A DNA stretch of 64,000 bases from Arcicella aurantiaca (GCF_003148625.1 NZ_QGGO01000014.1:96643-160642), one strand, 5' to 3'; positions 34,036 through 43,579 are shown, counted from the first letter of the stretch. Notes: generated by a model not told the origin, from the sequence alone. Translations and numbers: made by a program.

Positions 34036-36672
34036 ATGAAAAAACCGTTATTTTTATTAGCAATAGCTATTTTAGGGATTGGGGGTTATGTTTTTTATCA
34101 GAAGAAAAATCAACATAGTAACGCAATTACCAGTTTTATTCCTGACAATACCCTTTTATTGTTAGAAACAAATCAAATCTCCGCAGCCAAAAATAAGGTA
34201 ATTCAACGCTTTCCTCTCCTTTCTCAAGCAGCACTTCAATTTTTATACTTAAAAAGAATTGGGTTAAGCGAAAAAGAAATCAATGATTTATTATTAAAAA
34301 AGACTTTGTATTTTGCAATCCTACCAGAAGGCAAAGATGATTGCGAATTCGTAAATTATCTTCCATTAAATGCTGACAATGAGGATTTTATTGAAAAATT
34401 GGATAATTTAAAACAAAATACAAGCGGAAAAAGAATCATTTCACACATAACGCAAGGCTTTAAAATTTCTGAAGTTATTGATGAAAATTCAAAATCAATA
34501 TTTGCCTTTATCGTTCAAGACAATTTTTTAATTTTCAGTATATCAAGTTTAGTTTTAGAAGAAGCTGTACTTCACAAGAAAAACAAATGGGTAACTACGT
34601 TGTCATTAAATAAAAATGTAATTGATAACGATTCTGTTTTTACACAAACCCATTTTAACAGCTCGGCTGTAAACGATTTTTTAGGCGATATTTCAATTGA
34701 TGGAAAAAGTAATCATTTTTCCTATCTTCTTGCTAATACTTATCAGTGGCTGCAACCAAATAAAAATATTATAGAAGCCATAGGTACAACCAATAATAGT
34801 TTATTTGAAGGACAAAAACCCGCTACCATTCAGTGTTTGAATATGATTCCCAATTCATCTTCATATATTTTGAATGTAAGTTATTCTAACCCAGAAAGTC
34901 TATACAAGAAAATTGAAGCCCAGATTGAAAATAATGATAAAATTAACAAATTAAGAAATAAAGCTTCGAGTGCATTTGATTATGATTACTCAGATTTATA
35001 TAGGAAAATAAACGATGAAATTACGCTTTGTAGTTTTGATAATACCGACCAATCAATTTACAATAAAGTATTGATTATCAAACAGAAAGAACTTTTAAAG
35101 CCGTTGAAAGTTATTGCACGAAACGTGGCTTCTAACAGAAAAGAAGATGTTTTTAATGTACAATATGGTAGTTTTGGAATAACATCTCTGGGTATAAAAG
35201 AATTTCCAAGTATGCTTTTGGGTGAAATGTATGGAGGATTTGAGGAGTGTTATTTTACCGAATACAGAGATTATATCATCATGGCAAGTAGCTTAGGAAT
35301 GATGCAAGATTATCTCCAAAGTATTGGAAAAGGTGACGTTTGGAGTAATTCAGCAAAAAATAAAACTATTCTAAAAAACTGTATTCCTGCAAACCTTACA
35401 TTTATTGCTGAAAGCGAGAAAGCGATAAAAGGATTAGGTAAAATTTTGAATAATAAATGGGCAACAAAACTACAAAATAAGCAAAATGAGTTATTGAATG
35501 TTCAGGCTGAAATACTGCAACAAAATACTTCTGAAAGTAGAATTGTACTTTTGAGAAATATTGAGCCTACAAAAACCCCTCAAAAATTTGCTAATAAATG
35601 GGTAAAATTGAGCGGAATAGCCATTTCTGCACAAAGAGAGCCATTATATTTGATTAATCCTTCCTCGAAAAATTTAGAAATTTTAGTACAAGGAAATGAT
35701 AATAAATTAAGACTTTTTGATAATGGCAAAAGTATTTGGACTTATGCCCTATCAGATAAAATTATTGGGCAAATTAAAAATGTAAGTATTTCAAAGGAAT
35801 CTGCTCAACAATTATTAGTAGTAACTGGTACAAAAATTTATGCTTTAACTCGTACAAAAGAAGGTTTTGAAGTAAAATCAAGTAAGAATCCGAAAAAAGT
35901 AAACTTCTCTTATTTTAACGTTTTTGAGAATGAAGCGGATAAAAATGAAAATCTGACTTTAGTAAGCGATAATGGAGAAACCTTCAAAATAAATAAAGAA
36001 ACCTTAGTGATTACATCGTCGCATAAATCATTACGCAGTCAGGTTATTTTACCAATTCCAAGTCTTATTATTAAAGGGTCAGAAAATGCCGTCATTTTAG
36101 AAAAAACAGGGAATTTATCTTTACAAAATTCAAAAGGAACTGTTTTAAATGGTTTTCCTGTCAAATTAAATAGTAATTTTAGCTCTGCTCCTGTACTTGA
36201 AGGTGCAAATAATAACCTTGTTATTAGAGTTTTGAGTGACAAAGGAGAACTTTACAAAATTAGTATTGAAGGTAAAATTCTTGAGAAAAAACAATTATTC
36301 AGACCAAACAATGAAGTAAAATTTCTATTAGCACCAGACGCTCGGAACAAAGATTGGGTAGTGATGAGAACTGACGGAAAAGAAGTTGTGGTAATGGATA
36401 AAAACGAAACAGAATTATTTACAGTAAAAGACCTAAATTATGGTAAGAAAGAATTGAAATACTATAATTTGGGAACTGCGGGTAAATATTTTGCTATCAC
36501 AAACGGATACACAACATACCGTTTTTATAATGAGTTAGGAGAAAGTGTAGGAACATTACCAATCGTATCTGAATTTCCTCCAAATATCTCATATTCAGAT
36601 TCATACAAAAAAATAATGATGAATATTACTTCCCCAAGTAGCATAGAAACTTGGTCGGTAAAAATACGTTAA
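34036..36672 (+). CDS. Large membrane-anchored protein of unknown function, 878 aa
   Basis: The start is the ATG at 34036 (MKKPLFLLAIAILGIGGYVFY, signal or anchor helix); an in-frame ATG at 33970 lies before the terminator and is rejected. The rest appears extracytoplasmic. The N-terminal half (about 25-530) has no motif I can name. The C-terminal part (about 540-870) has repeated beta-strand patterns (ILVQGNDNKLRLFDNGKSIW, VVMRTDGKEVVVMDKNE), suggestive of a beta-propeller. It ends 1 nt before the MBOAT gene, so the three genes 34036-39116 form one unit and it may help glycan O-acylation or its scaffold. Function unknown. Confidence 0.8.
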   Translation: MKKPLFLLAIAILGIGGYVFYQKKNQHSNAITSFIPDNTLLLLETNQISAAKNKVIQRFPLLSQAALQFLYLKRIGLSEKEINDLLLKKTLYFAILPEGKDDCEFVNYLPLNADNEDFIEKLDNLKQNTSGKRIISHITQGFKISEVIDENSKSIFAFIVQDNFLIFSISSLVLEEAVLHKKNKWVTTLSLNKNVIDNDSVFTQTHFNSSAVNDFLGDISIDGKSNHFSYLLANTYQWLQPNKNIIEAIGTTNNSLFEGQKPATIQCLNMIPNSSSYILNVSYSNPESLYKKIEAQIENNDKINKLRNKASSAFDYDYSDLYRKINDEITLCSFDNTDQSIYNKVLIIKQKELLKPLKVIARNVASNRKEDVFNVQYGSFGITSLGIKEFPSMLLGEMYGGFEECYFTEYRDYIIMASSLGMMQDYLQSIGKGDVWSNSAKNKTILKNCIPANLTFIAESEKAIKGLGKILNNKWATKLQNKQNELLNVQAEILQQNTSESRIVLLRNIEPTKTPQKFANKWVKLSGIAISAQREPLYLINPSSKNLEILVQGNDNKLRLFDNGKSIWTYALSDKIIGQIKNVSISKESAQQLLVVTGTKIYALTRTKEGFEVKSSKNPKKVNFSYFNVFENEADKNENLTLVSDNGETFKINKETLVITSSHKSLRSQVILPIPSLIIKGSENAVILEKTGNLSLQNSKGTVLNGFPVKLNSNFSSAPVLEGANNNLVIRVLSDKGELYKISIEGKILEKKQLFRPNNEVKFLLAPDARNKDWVVMRTDGKEVVVMDKNETELFTVKDLNYGKKELKYYNLGTAGKYFAITNGYTTYRFYNELGESVGTLPIVSEFPPNISYSDSYKKIMMNITSPSSIETWSVKIR

Positions 36673-36673
36673 T

Positions 36674-38077
36674 ATGCTTTTTAATTCTCTTCACTTTTTT
36701 ATATTTTTCATCATAGTAACACTTGGGTACTGGTCATTAGGCTGGTCGGGGCGTTGGAAATTACTCCTTTTTGCAAGTTGTTATTTTTATATGATTTTTC
36801 AACCTGTTTATATTCTAATCTTATTTTTCACGATAATAATAGACTATTTTGCAGGTATTTGGCTTGAAAATACAGCAGGGAAACAACGAAAACTACTCTT
36901 AATTCTGAGTATTATTTCTAATGTTGGTATTTTAGCATTCTTCAAATACTACCATTTTCTGTTCGACAACGTAAATCATGTATTGGTCTTTTTAGAAGTA
37001 AAAAATCCATTACCCATTTTCGATTTTGTACTTCCTATCGGTTTGTCTTTTCATACTTTTCAAGCGATGAGTTATACATTTGAAGTGTACAGAGGAAATC
37101 AAAAAGCTGAAAGACATTTTGGAATTTATGCTTTATACGTAATGTTTTATCCGCAATTGGTAGCTGGACCAATTGAACGTCCACAAAATGTATTGCACCA
37201 ATTCCATGAAACCTACCAATACGATTGGGAAAAAGTAAAAAGTGGTTTAATGATGATGGCTTGGGGTTTATTTAAAAAAGTGGTTATTGCAGACCGCTTG
37301 GCTATGTTTGTTGATTTTGCTTATAAAAATCCAAGCGAACAAACAGGATTAACCCTATTGGCAGCTACTTTCTTTTATACATTCCAGATTTATTGCGATT
37401 TTTCAGGTTATTCAGATATTGCACTTGGTTCTGCCCGTGTCATGGGATTTGAATTAATGGAAAATTTTAGAACTCCTTATTTCTCTACCTCAATTTCAGA
37501 GTTTTGGAGACGTTGGCATATTTCGCTATCTACTTGGTTTAGAGACTATTTATACATTCCTTTGGGAGGAAATCGTGTTGCAGAATGGCGACGATACTTG
37601 AATAATTTTATAGTATTTATGGTGAGTGGTTTGTGGCATGGAGCAGCTTGGACATTTGTAATTTGGGGTTCTTTACATGGTCTTTATCTAATTTTGGCAG
37701 TTTTAAGAAATAAATATTTCCCAAAAATTTCGCTTCCCGAAAATCTACTTGGTAAAAGTTTAAACCTAATTTCAACTTTCTTATTAGTCATGTTAGCATG
37801 GGTTTTCTTTAGAGCAAAAGGCACACACGATGCCTTTGTGATATTGAAAAAAATAGGAACATTGTCTATCTCAGAAAATTTTGCAACTCCACTAAATAAA
37901 GTAGAAATGTTATTTTCTTTAGCGTTGATTGCTTTTCTGCTATGGAAAGAATACAATTTCTTCAATATTGATACCCGAAACACTAAAAAGTTTTACGGTT
38001 TATCTCTATTATTTGCCATCGTAATTTATTTCTTTGGCGTATTTGAAACCAATCAATTCATCTACTTCCAATTTTGA
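36674..38077 (+). CDS. MBOAT-family O-acyltransferase (AlgI-like)
   Basis: This 467-aa polytopic protein has MBOAT hallmarks: YPQLVAGPIERPQNVL, FCDFSGYSDIALGSARVMGFEL, SEFWRRWHISLSTWFRDYLYIPLGGNR and the catalytic-His region VSGLWHGAAWTFVIWGSLHG. AlgI/PatA/DltB-type proteins move acyl groups across the membrane to an extracytoplasmic acceptor. The next gene encodes an SGNH-type partner, as expected for AlgI-AlgX/J or PatA-PatB systems. It likely acetylates the exopolysaccharide or cell wall. Confidence 0.95.
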   Translation: MLFNSLHFFIFFIIVTLGYWSLGWSGRWKLLLFASCYFYMIFQPVYILILFFTIIIDYFAGIWLENTAGKQRKLLLILSIISNVGILAFFKYYHFLFDNVNHVLVFLEVKNPLPIFDFVLPIGLSFHTFQAMSYTFEVYRGNQKAERHFGIYALYVMFYPQLVAGPIERPQNVLHQFHETYQYDWEKVKSGLMMMAWGLFKKVVIADRLAMFVDFAYKNPSEQTGLTLLAATFFYTFQIYCDFSGYSDIALGSARVMGFELMENFRTPYFSTSISEFWRRWHISLSTWFRDYLYIPLGGNRVAEWRRYLNNFIVFMVSGLWHGAAWTFVIWGSLHGLYLILAVLRNKYFPKISLPENLLGKSLNLISTFLLVMLAWVFFRAKGTHDAFVILKKIGTLSISENFATPLNKVEMLFSLALIAFLLWKEYNFFNIDTRNTKKFYGLSLLFAIVIYFFGVFETNQFIYFQF

Positions 38078-38087
38078 TTTTAGTCAA

Positions 38088-39116
38088 ATGTTTTCAAAAA
38101 TATTAAAATATTGTATTCTATCAATAGCCATTTTTTTATGGTTACAAGCATATTCGCCTTTGATATACAAATCAACGGGTTTATTTCCTGATGATTACCG
38201 TTTTGGGGATTTATATCGATTGTCGTATTTATCAGATTTTAAAGAAAAAGCATCTAAATGTCCAACAATAAAGTCTGAATATTCGGAGCAGAATGTCAAC
38301 TTATTCATCATTGGAGATAGTTTTACGGAAGCAGAAAGAGTGAATATCAATGACTTTAACGTTGGCAATTATACTTATACTCATTGGGCAAAACAAGCTG
38401 ATATTCAATTAGATACCAATAAAAGAAATATCCTTATTTTAGAAACTGTTGAGCGAACTGCTAAAGACCATTTTTCACAAAAAGCTGAAAACTTCAAAAT
38501 TGAAAATAAAAATTCTCAAGAAGTTAAAAATCAACAATCTTGGAAGCAAAAATTGAAAGAAAACGTAACTGATTTAGTAAAATTTATTTTCCCGAAAGGA
38601 ATCGAAGAACGTTTGGAACATACACTTTTCAATTATGATTTCTTCTTACATTTCAGAGAAGTAAAAGCTCAATTAAATCATCATATTTTTGGAAGAGTAG
38701 AACATAAAGTCGTACTTTCAAAGGATGAAAAACATATTTTTTACAGTGAAGAAGCGGATTCTACTAACGAACATTCTGCGTTTTATCCCGTAAGTCAGGA
38801 AGAAATTGATAAGTTCGTATTGAATATTAATGAAACCAGAGAAGCGTATTTAAAAGCAGGTTTTGATGAAGTTTATCTTTCAGTAATTCCGAATAAAGTG
38901 AGCATTTTATCTCCAGAATTAGGAAAATATAATCATTTAATTGAGCGAATTGAGACTGATAAACGCTTACAGATTCCGATTATTGATACTTATAAGGACT
39001 TCAAAAAGTCACCCGATAAAATTTACTTGAAAAGTGATACGCACTGGAGTTGTGCAGGAAGGGATATTTGGCTGGAGAAAGTCAATAAAATAATCAAAAA
39101 AAAGCCAACTGAATAA
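38088..39116 (+). CDS. SGNH/AlgX-like O-acyltransferase partner
   Basis: This 342-aa protein has an N-terminal membrane anchor (ILKYCILSIAIFLWLQAY). The start at 38088 lies 10 nt after the MBOAT stop; an earlier ATG at 38034 would overlap that gene in another frame. Catalytic motifs are LFIIGDSFTEAER (GDS-type Ser) and YLKSDTHWSCAGRDIW (DxHW, catalytic Asp/His), as in AlgJ/AlgX and related SGNH enzymes. It should take the acyl group delivered by the MBOAT protein and place it on a glycan outside the cytoplasmic membrane. The terminator hairpin overlaps its last codons. Confidence 0.85.
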   Translation: MFSKILKYCILSIAIFLWLQAYSPLIYKSTGLFPDDYRFGDLYRLSYLSDFKEKASKCPTIKSEYSEQNVNLFIIGDSFTEAERVNINDFNVGNYTYTHWAKQADIQLDTNKRNILILETVERTAKDHFSQKAENFKIENKNSQEVKNQQSWKQKLKENVTDLVKFIFPKGIEERLEHTLFNYDFFLHFREVKAQLNHHIFGRVEHKVVLSKDEKHIFYSEEADSTNEHSAFYPVSQEEIDKFVLNINETREAYLKAGFDEVYLSVIPNKVSILSPELGKYNHLIERIETDKRLQIPIIDTYKDFKKSPDKIYLKSDTHWSCAGRDIWLEKVNKIIKKKPTE

Positions 39117-39130
39117 GTTGGCTTTTTTTT
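39102..39130 (+). terminator. Intrinsic terminator overlapping the SGNH gene end
   Basis: Stem AAGCCAACT / AGTTGGCTT (39102-39110 and 39116-39124), loop 5 nt, then a run of T. The stop codon (39114-39116) begins in the loop, and the final KKKPTE codons form the left arm. Confidence 0.9.
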
Positions 39131-39172
39131 GCTATTAAATATTAAGAATAAATTATTAAAATTGACTTCGTT

Positions 39173-39234
39173 CATTTGGTAGTGGCGTATAGCATACGCC
39201 AACATTGGCGTATGCTATACGCCACTACCAAATG
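39173..39234. repeat. Perfect 28-bp inverted repeat, copy 1
   Basis: The arms 39173-39200 and 39207-39234 are exact complements with a 6-nt loop. The core GTAGTGGCGTATAGCATACG recurs in the hairpin at 52712-52772. No ORF or transposase is inside. Confidence 0.95.
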
Positions 39235-39260
39235 TCAAATAATTTATTCCAAATACTTAA

Positions 39261-39845
39261 CTACAATAACGTAATTACACTTTTCACAACTGCTCCTAAA
39301 CGAACTGCATCAAAAATGCGTTGTTCAGATGCTCCATGAGATTTTACAGAGGCTTCGTGTGATGTAACGCACAATTCGCAACCATTCACGGCAGAAATTA
39401 CTAAACTTAATAATTCAAAAAATTCTTTTCCCAAAACTGGCGTCATCATAATTGACATACGAATACCAGCAGGAATATTTGTATAACTGTCTTTGTTCAT
39501 GAAGTGACGGAAACGATACAAAATATTATTGGCATTCATTAACGACACGCAAGAAGCTACTTCTAACAACTCTTTCTCCTCCACTCCTTTCGCTTTTGCA
39601 GATTCTTCAAGTGAAGCAATCAAATCAGTTGCTTTTTCGTTAATCGCAATTGATAAAGCAATTAAAACCGCCTCTTTTTCATTTAAAGTCTGAGCTTTTA
39701 ATGAGTTGGAGAGATTGATTTTTAAATCTTTAATATAACGGTGGTCTGCTGCGTTGAGACGGTTTAAGAAAACACTTTCAAAATCAGCAGGAAGATTAAT
39801 TTCTGCCAAAAGGTTTTTCTTAGTTTCACTTACTGTTCCAAACAT
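39261..39845 (-). CDS. AhpD-like carboxymuconolactone-decarboxylase-family protein
   Basis: This 194-aa all-helical protein has the AhpD redox motif NGCELCVTSH (C156, C159, H163; CxxCxxxH), characteristic of alkylhydroperoxidase D proteins that recycle peroxiredoxins. An N-terminal helical repeat (about 20-110) resembles AhpD's duplicated fold. It lies 102 nt downstream of the AhpC-like peroxiredoxin on the same strand, with a hairpin in between, and so should pair with it functionally. Confidence 0.93.
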   Translation of the reverse strand: MFGTVSETKKNLLAEINLPADFESVFLNRLNAADHRYIKDLKINLSNSLKAQTLNEKEAVLIALSIAINEKATDLIASLEESAKAKGVEEKELLEVASCVSLMNANNILYRFRHFMNKDSYTNIPAGIRMSIMMTPVLGKEFFELLSLVISAVNGCELCVTSHEASVKSHGASEQRIFDAVRLGAVVKSVITLL

Positions 39846-39876
39846 AATTATTGATGATTATGAAATTCAAAAAAGA

Positions 39877-39931
39877 AGCGTTGTAAAATCGTTCGTAAAC
39901 ATCAATTGTTCAGAACATATTTTACAACGCT
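39877..39931 (-). terminator. Hairpin between the peroxiredoxin and AhpD genes
   Basis: The 13-bp arms AGCGTTGTAAAAT (39877-39889) and ATTTTACAACGCT (39919-39931) are exact complements. Read on the minus strand, the hairpin is followed by TTCTTTTTT, so it may be an attenuator or partial terminator that sets the ratio of the two products. Confidence 0.6.
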
Positions 39932-39947
39932 GTAAAATTATTTAAGA

Positions 39948-40490
39948 CTAAACGTTTAACGTTTCTTCTCCTTGTTTCCAGTTACATGGGCAAAGTTCGT
40001 CAGTTTGTAAAGCATCTAATACTCTTAAAACTTCGTCAACATTACGACCAACAGATAAATCGTTAGCACATACCCAACGAATAACACCTTGTGGGTCAAC
40101 GATATAAGTTACACGGTAAGCAATTTTCTCATTAGCTTCCAAAATTCCTAATTCTTCAGCTAAAGATTTAGAAGTATCAGCCAACATTGGGAATTTCAAT
40201 CCACGTAAATCATCATGATTATTTCTCCAAGCTAAGTGAACAAATTCAGAGTCAGTAGAAGCACCAACAAGCACTGCATCACGGTCAGAAAAATCATCAT
40301 ATTTTGCGTTGAAAGCAGCAATTTCAGTTGGGCAAACGAAAGTAAAATCTTTTGGCCACCAGAACATTACCATCCATTTATCTGCATTTTTATGGTCTTC
40401 AGAAGTAATATCGTGGAATTCTTTTCCTTTTTCAAGAGAAACTACTGCTGTTTTTTTAAACGTTGGGAAAATTGAACCTAATGATAACAT
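39948..40490 (-). CDS. AhpC/TSA-family peroxiredoxin
   Basis: This 180-aa peroxiredoxin has its peroxidatic Cys in FTFVCPTEIAAF (C53) and C-terminal DELCPCNWKQG (C167, C169), like the actinobacterial-type AhpC that is reduced by AhpD instead of AhpF. It destroys hydrogen peroxide and organic hydroperoxides in the cytoplasm. The AhpD-like gene follows, and an oxyR gene diverges 191 bp upstream, so induction by peroxide through OxyR is likely. Confidence 0.95.
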   Translation of the reverse strand: MLSLGSIFPTFKKTAVVSLEKGKEFHDITSEDHKNADKWMVMFWWPKDFTFVCPTEIAAFNAKYDDFSDRDAVLVGASTDSEFVHLAWRNNHDDLRGLKFPMLADTSKSLAEELGILEANEKIAYRVTYIVDPQGVIRWVCANDLSVGRNVDEVLRVLDALQTDELCPCNWKQGEETLNV

Positions 40491-40681
40491 GATTATAATA
40501 AATTAAAGGATTAAATTAAAATAAAAATAAGAATAATACAATTTTAAACTTCATTTTGAGTAATCTAAAATAGGTTAGGCTTGAAAAAGTATTATTTTCT
40601 TTTATTCTGCAAATTTGCATCGAAATCATGTAGTAAAACAAATTGATAATTTCGATATTTGTATAATTATAATCTATAAGT
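40491..40681. promoter_or_regulatory. Divergent control region, peroxiredoxin / oxyR
   Basis: An AT-rich 191-bp gap separates divergent genes. By the usual OxyR arrangement it should contain both promoters and an OxyR site. I could not pick out a confident ATAGnnnnnnnCTAT-type site by eye. Confidence 0.4.
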
Positions 40682-41617
40682 ATGACCATAACTCAATTAG
40701 AATACATTTTAGCGGTTGAAAAACATCGAAATTTTGTTCAAGCGGCAGATAGTTGTTGCGTCACTCAACCAACACTTAGTATGCAAATCCAAAAATTGGA
40801 AGACGAACTTGGCATCAAGGTATTTGACCGCAGTCGGCAACCTGTTGTAACTACCCAAATTGGTCAAGAGATACTCCAACAGGCACGTTTAACCATTTCG
40901 GAGTTTTACAAAATAAAAGATACCGTTAATGCAGGGAAACATGAAATTTCTGGAGAAATTCGTTTAGGGATAATTCCAACACTTGCCCCATATCTCCTAC
41001 CCTTATTTTTGATGGAATACTTAAAACAATATCCATCTATTGAGCTAAAAATCAAGGAATTAACGACAGACAGAATTATTCATGGTTTAAAAAATGATGA
41101 TTTAGATTTAGGCTTGGTTGCTACTCCTTTACAACAACCTAATCTTATTGAACACCCGATTTTTTATGAAGAATTGGTACTTTATGTTTCAAAAGAAAAT
41201 GCGATTTACAAGAAAAAATATGCGATTTCAGAAGATATAAATCCTAAAGAATTATGGCTATTGGAGGAAGGACATTGCTTACGTTCGCAGATTGAAAACC
41301 TTTGCGAATTAAAGCGAAAATCAATTGGCAAAAATCAATTTGAATACCAAGCGGGAAGTTTAGAAACGCTAAGAAAAATGGTAGAAAGAAATCAAGGAAT
41401 TACCATTTTACCAGAGTTGGCAACGATGGATTTTGACGAAGAAAGGTTAAATTTGATACGCAAGTTTAAAAGTCCAGCTCCAAAACGAGAAATCAGTTTA
41501 GTAGCCCATAAAAACTTTGCCAAATCTGGTATTCTTAAAACCCTAAAAAATAGCATTTTAGAAGCCTTACCCGAACAAGTTAGAAACAATAAAGATACAA
41601 ACGTATTGAGTTTATGA
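40682..41617 (+). CDS. oxyR: Peroxide-sensing LysR-type regulator OxyR
   Basis: This 311-aa protein has an N-terminal LysR helix-turn-helix (FVQAADSCCVTQPTLSMQIQ, about 18-37) and a C-terminal effector domain. The redox switch cysteines fall at C199 and C208 in EEGHCLRSQIENLC, the same numbers as in E. coli OxyR, so oxidation by peroxide to a C199-C208 disulfide is expected. It diverges from the AhpC-like peroxiredoxin/AhpD pair. Its stop overlaps the start of the MFS gene by 4 nt. Confidence 0.96.
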   Translation: MTITQLEYILAVEKHRNFVQAADSCCVTQPTLSMQIQKLEDELGIKVFDRSRQPVVTTQIGQEILQQARLTISEFYKIKDTVNAGKHEISGEIRLGIIPTLAPYLLPLFLMEYLKQYPSIELKIKELTTDRIIHGLKNDDLDLGLVATPLQQPNLIEHPIFYEELVLYVSKENAIYKKKYAISEDINPKELWLLEEGHCLRSQIENLCELKRKSIGKNQFEYQAGSLETLRKMVERNQGITILPELATMDFDEERLNLIRKFKSPAPKREISLVAHKNFAKSGILKTLKNSILEALPEQVRNNKDTNVLSL

Positions 41618-42900
41618 AAAACAACCCTAAAGTCCTAACCGCTTGGACGATGTATGATTGGGCAAATTCTGTTCATTCATTAACAATTACCTCAGCTATT
41701 TTTCCTATTTATTTTCCGATTGCAGCAGTCATGATGCCGTCGAAAAGTACCACTTTAGATTTCTTAGGATTACAACTCGAAAACACCGTTATCTATTCTT
41801 ACGCTGTTTCTTTGGGATTTTTGTTATTGGCATTTTCAGTGCCTTTAGTTTCTGCCATTTCAGATTATACAGGCAAGAAAAAAGTATTCATGCGAATGTA
41901 TTGCTACTTAGGGGCAATTTCTTGCATGATTTTATACTTTTTCAAAGAAGGAAATTATTATTTAGGCACTTTTGCGTTTCTGTTTTCAATTGTTGGTTGG
42001 GGCGGAAGTATCGTTTTTTATAACTCATACATACCCGAAATTGCCACAGAAGACAAATACGATTCTCTTTCGGCAAGAGGCTTTACGATGGGCTATCTCG
42101 GAAGTGTGGTTTTGTTAATTCAGAATCTGACAATGGTTTTAAAACCAGAGTGGTATGGTGGAATTACAGGCGGAGAAGCCTCAAGAATCTCGTTTTTAAC
42201 GGTGGGCATTTGGTGGATAGTTTTTGCACAAATTCCTTTTCATTATTTGCCCGAAACTCAAAATGCACAAAAACAAACGGGCAATTGGATTTTCAATGGT
42301 TTTAAGGAATTGAAAAAAGTTTTTGGTGAATTACAGAAATTAAAAACTACTAAAAAGTTTTTATCAGCCTTTTTCTTCTACAATATGGCTGCTCAAACTG
42401 TTATGTATTTAGGAGCTTTATTTGGTGGACAAGAACTTAAACTTCCTTCTGACGCTCTGATTATCACCATTTTATTGATTCAATTAGTTGCTATTCCAGG
42501 GGCTTATATTTTCTCTAAAATTTCAGAAAAAGTCGGAAATACAAAGTCGCTTTCGTATATAGTAATTATTTGGGTAGTTATCTGTATTGCTGGTTATTTC
42601 GTTTATACACGCAATGAATTTTATATTTTGGCAACAGGAATTGGTTTTGTCATGGGTGGAATACAATCGCTTTCACGCTCAACTTACGCCAAAATGTTAC
42701 CCGAAAATACGCATGATACAGCTTCATATTTCAGCTTTTATGATGTTTGCGACCGCCTTTCTACCGTAATCGGGACGTTTATGTTTGGGCTTGTCAATCA
42801 GCTTACGGGAAGTATGAGAATGAGTTTATTATTCCTGACGGCGATTTTTGCGATTGGCTTTATTATTTTGTCTCAAATTCCTTCAAAGAAAGTTTATTAA
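41614..42900 (+). CDS. MFS transporter, UMF1/Atg22-like family
   Basis: This 428-aa protein has about 12 membrane helices. It begins with LTAWTMYDWANSVHSLTITSAIFPIYF, the YDWANS signature of the UMF1 (Atg22-like) branch of the MFS. Further marks are GYLGSVVLL and GGIQSLSRSTYAKMLPE. The substrate of bacterial UMF1 proteins is generally unknown (amino acids are likely for eukaryotic Atg22). It is translationally coupled to oxyR (ATGA overlap) and followed after 7 nt by a channel gene. Confidence 0.9.
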   Translation: MKNNPKVLTAWTMYDWANSVHSLTITSAIFPIYFPIAAVMMPSKSTTLDFLGLQLENTVIYSYAVSLGFLLLAFSVPLVSAISDYTGKKKVFMRMYCYLGAISCMILYFFKEGNYYLGTFAFLFSIVGWGGSIVFYNSYIPEIATEDKYDSLSARGFTMGYLGSVVLLIQNLTMVLKPEWYGGITGGEASRISFLTVGIWWIVFAQIPFHYLPETQNAQKQTGNWIFNGFKELKKVFGELQKLKTTKKFLSAFFFYNMAAQTVMYLGALFGGQELKLPSDALIITILLIQLVAIPGAYIFSKISEKVGNTKSLSYIVIIWVVICIAGYFVYTRNEFYILATGIGFVMGGIQSLSRSTYAKMLPENTHDTASYFSFYDVCDRLSTVIGTFMFGLVNQLTGSMRMSLLFLTAIFAIGFIILSQIPSKKVY

Positions 42901-42907
42901 TATTTTA

Positions 42908-43579
42908 ATGGAAAACCTCAGTGAAATTCTCAATAAGCGAAAATATGAGTTGCTTTTAGTAGCTCTAATTCAGCATTTATTTGTTGGTATCATACTCAAT
43001 GACATGGAAACATATATTAAAGTCATTTGGCCAATAAATATGCTTATTTTGGGTTTTGCGAGCGTTGGCGTTTATATCGGGAAAAGTAAATGGAAGAAAG
43101 TTATCAAAAATATCTTGCTGATTTTAGTTTTTACGCTACCCACAAGTTTGTCGTTTATCAAGACTTCACATAGTTATATGCTGATAATCAGTGCCGTTTA
43201 CGTACTTTTTTTCTGCTTTATTTTTATTGAAATCATCAAATTTTTGATAAAACCAAGCTACATAAACGTTGATATTATTTCGGCTTCGGCTTGCGGATAT
43301 TTGCTAATGATTGAAATTAGCGTGTTTTTGATGCAAATTTTCTTCTACGACAACCCAACATCTTACAAAGGAATTGATGCTACAAATTCTGCCACGGTTT
43401 ATATGGACTTGGTTTATTTTTGTAGCATCACTTTCACAAGTATTGGTTTTGGAGATATTACGCCCAATAATTACCAAACTAAATTAATCACCTCCATTTT
43501 TGGGGTTTTAGGACAATTTTATTCAGTGGTTTTAGTGGGTATTTTAATTAGCAAATTCTCTTCAAAATCAGACAATTAA
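42908..43579 (+). CDS. Two-pore-loop-type potassium channel protein
   Basis: This 223-aa membrane protein starts at the ATG at 42908, 7 nt after the MFS stop; an earlier in-frame ATG at 42848 overlaps the MFS gene. It has about six hydrophobic helices, and between the last two a pore helix plus selectivity filter FTSIGFGDITP. This marks it as an ion channel of the Ion_trans_2 type with an unusual four-helix N-terminal part. A K+-type filter is visible, and no cytosolic RCK domain follows. The stop overlaps that of the convergent lanB gene by 4 nt. Confidence 0.88.
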   Translation: MENLSEILNKRKYELLLVALIQHLFVGIILNDMETYIKVIWPINMLILGFASVGVYIGKSKWKKVIKNILLILVFTLPTSLSFIKTSHSYMLIISAVYVLFFCFIFIEIIKFLIKPSYINVDIISASACGYLLMIEISVFLMQIFFYDNPTSYKGIDATNSATVYMDLVYFCSITFTSIGFGDITPNNYQTKLITSIFGVLGQFYSVVLVGILISKFSSKSDN

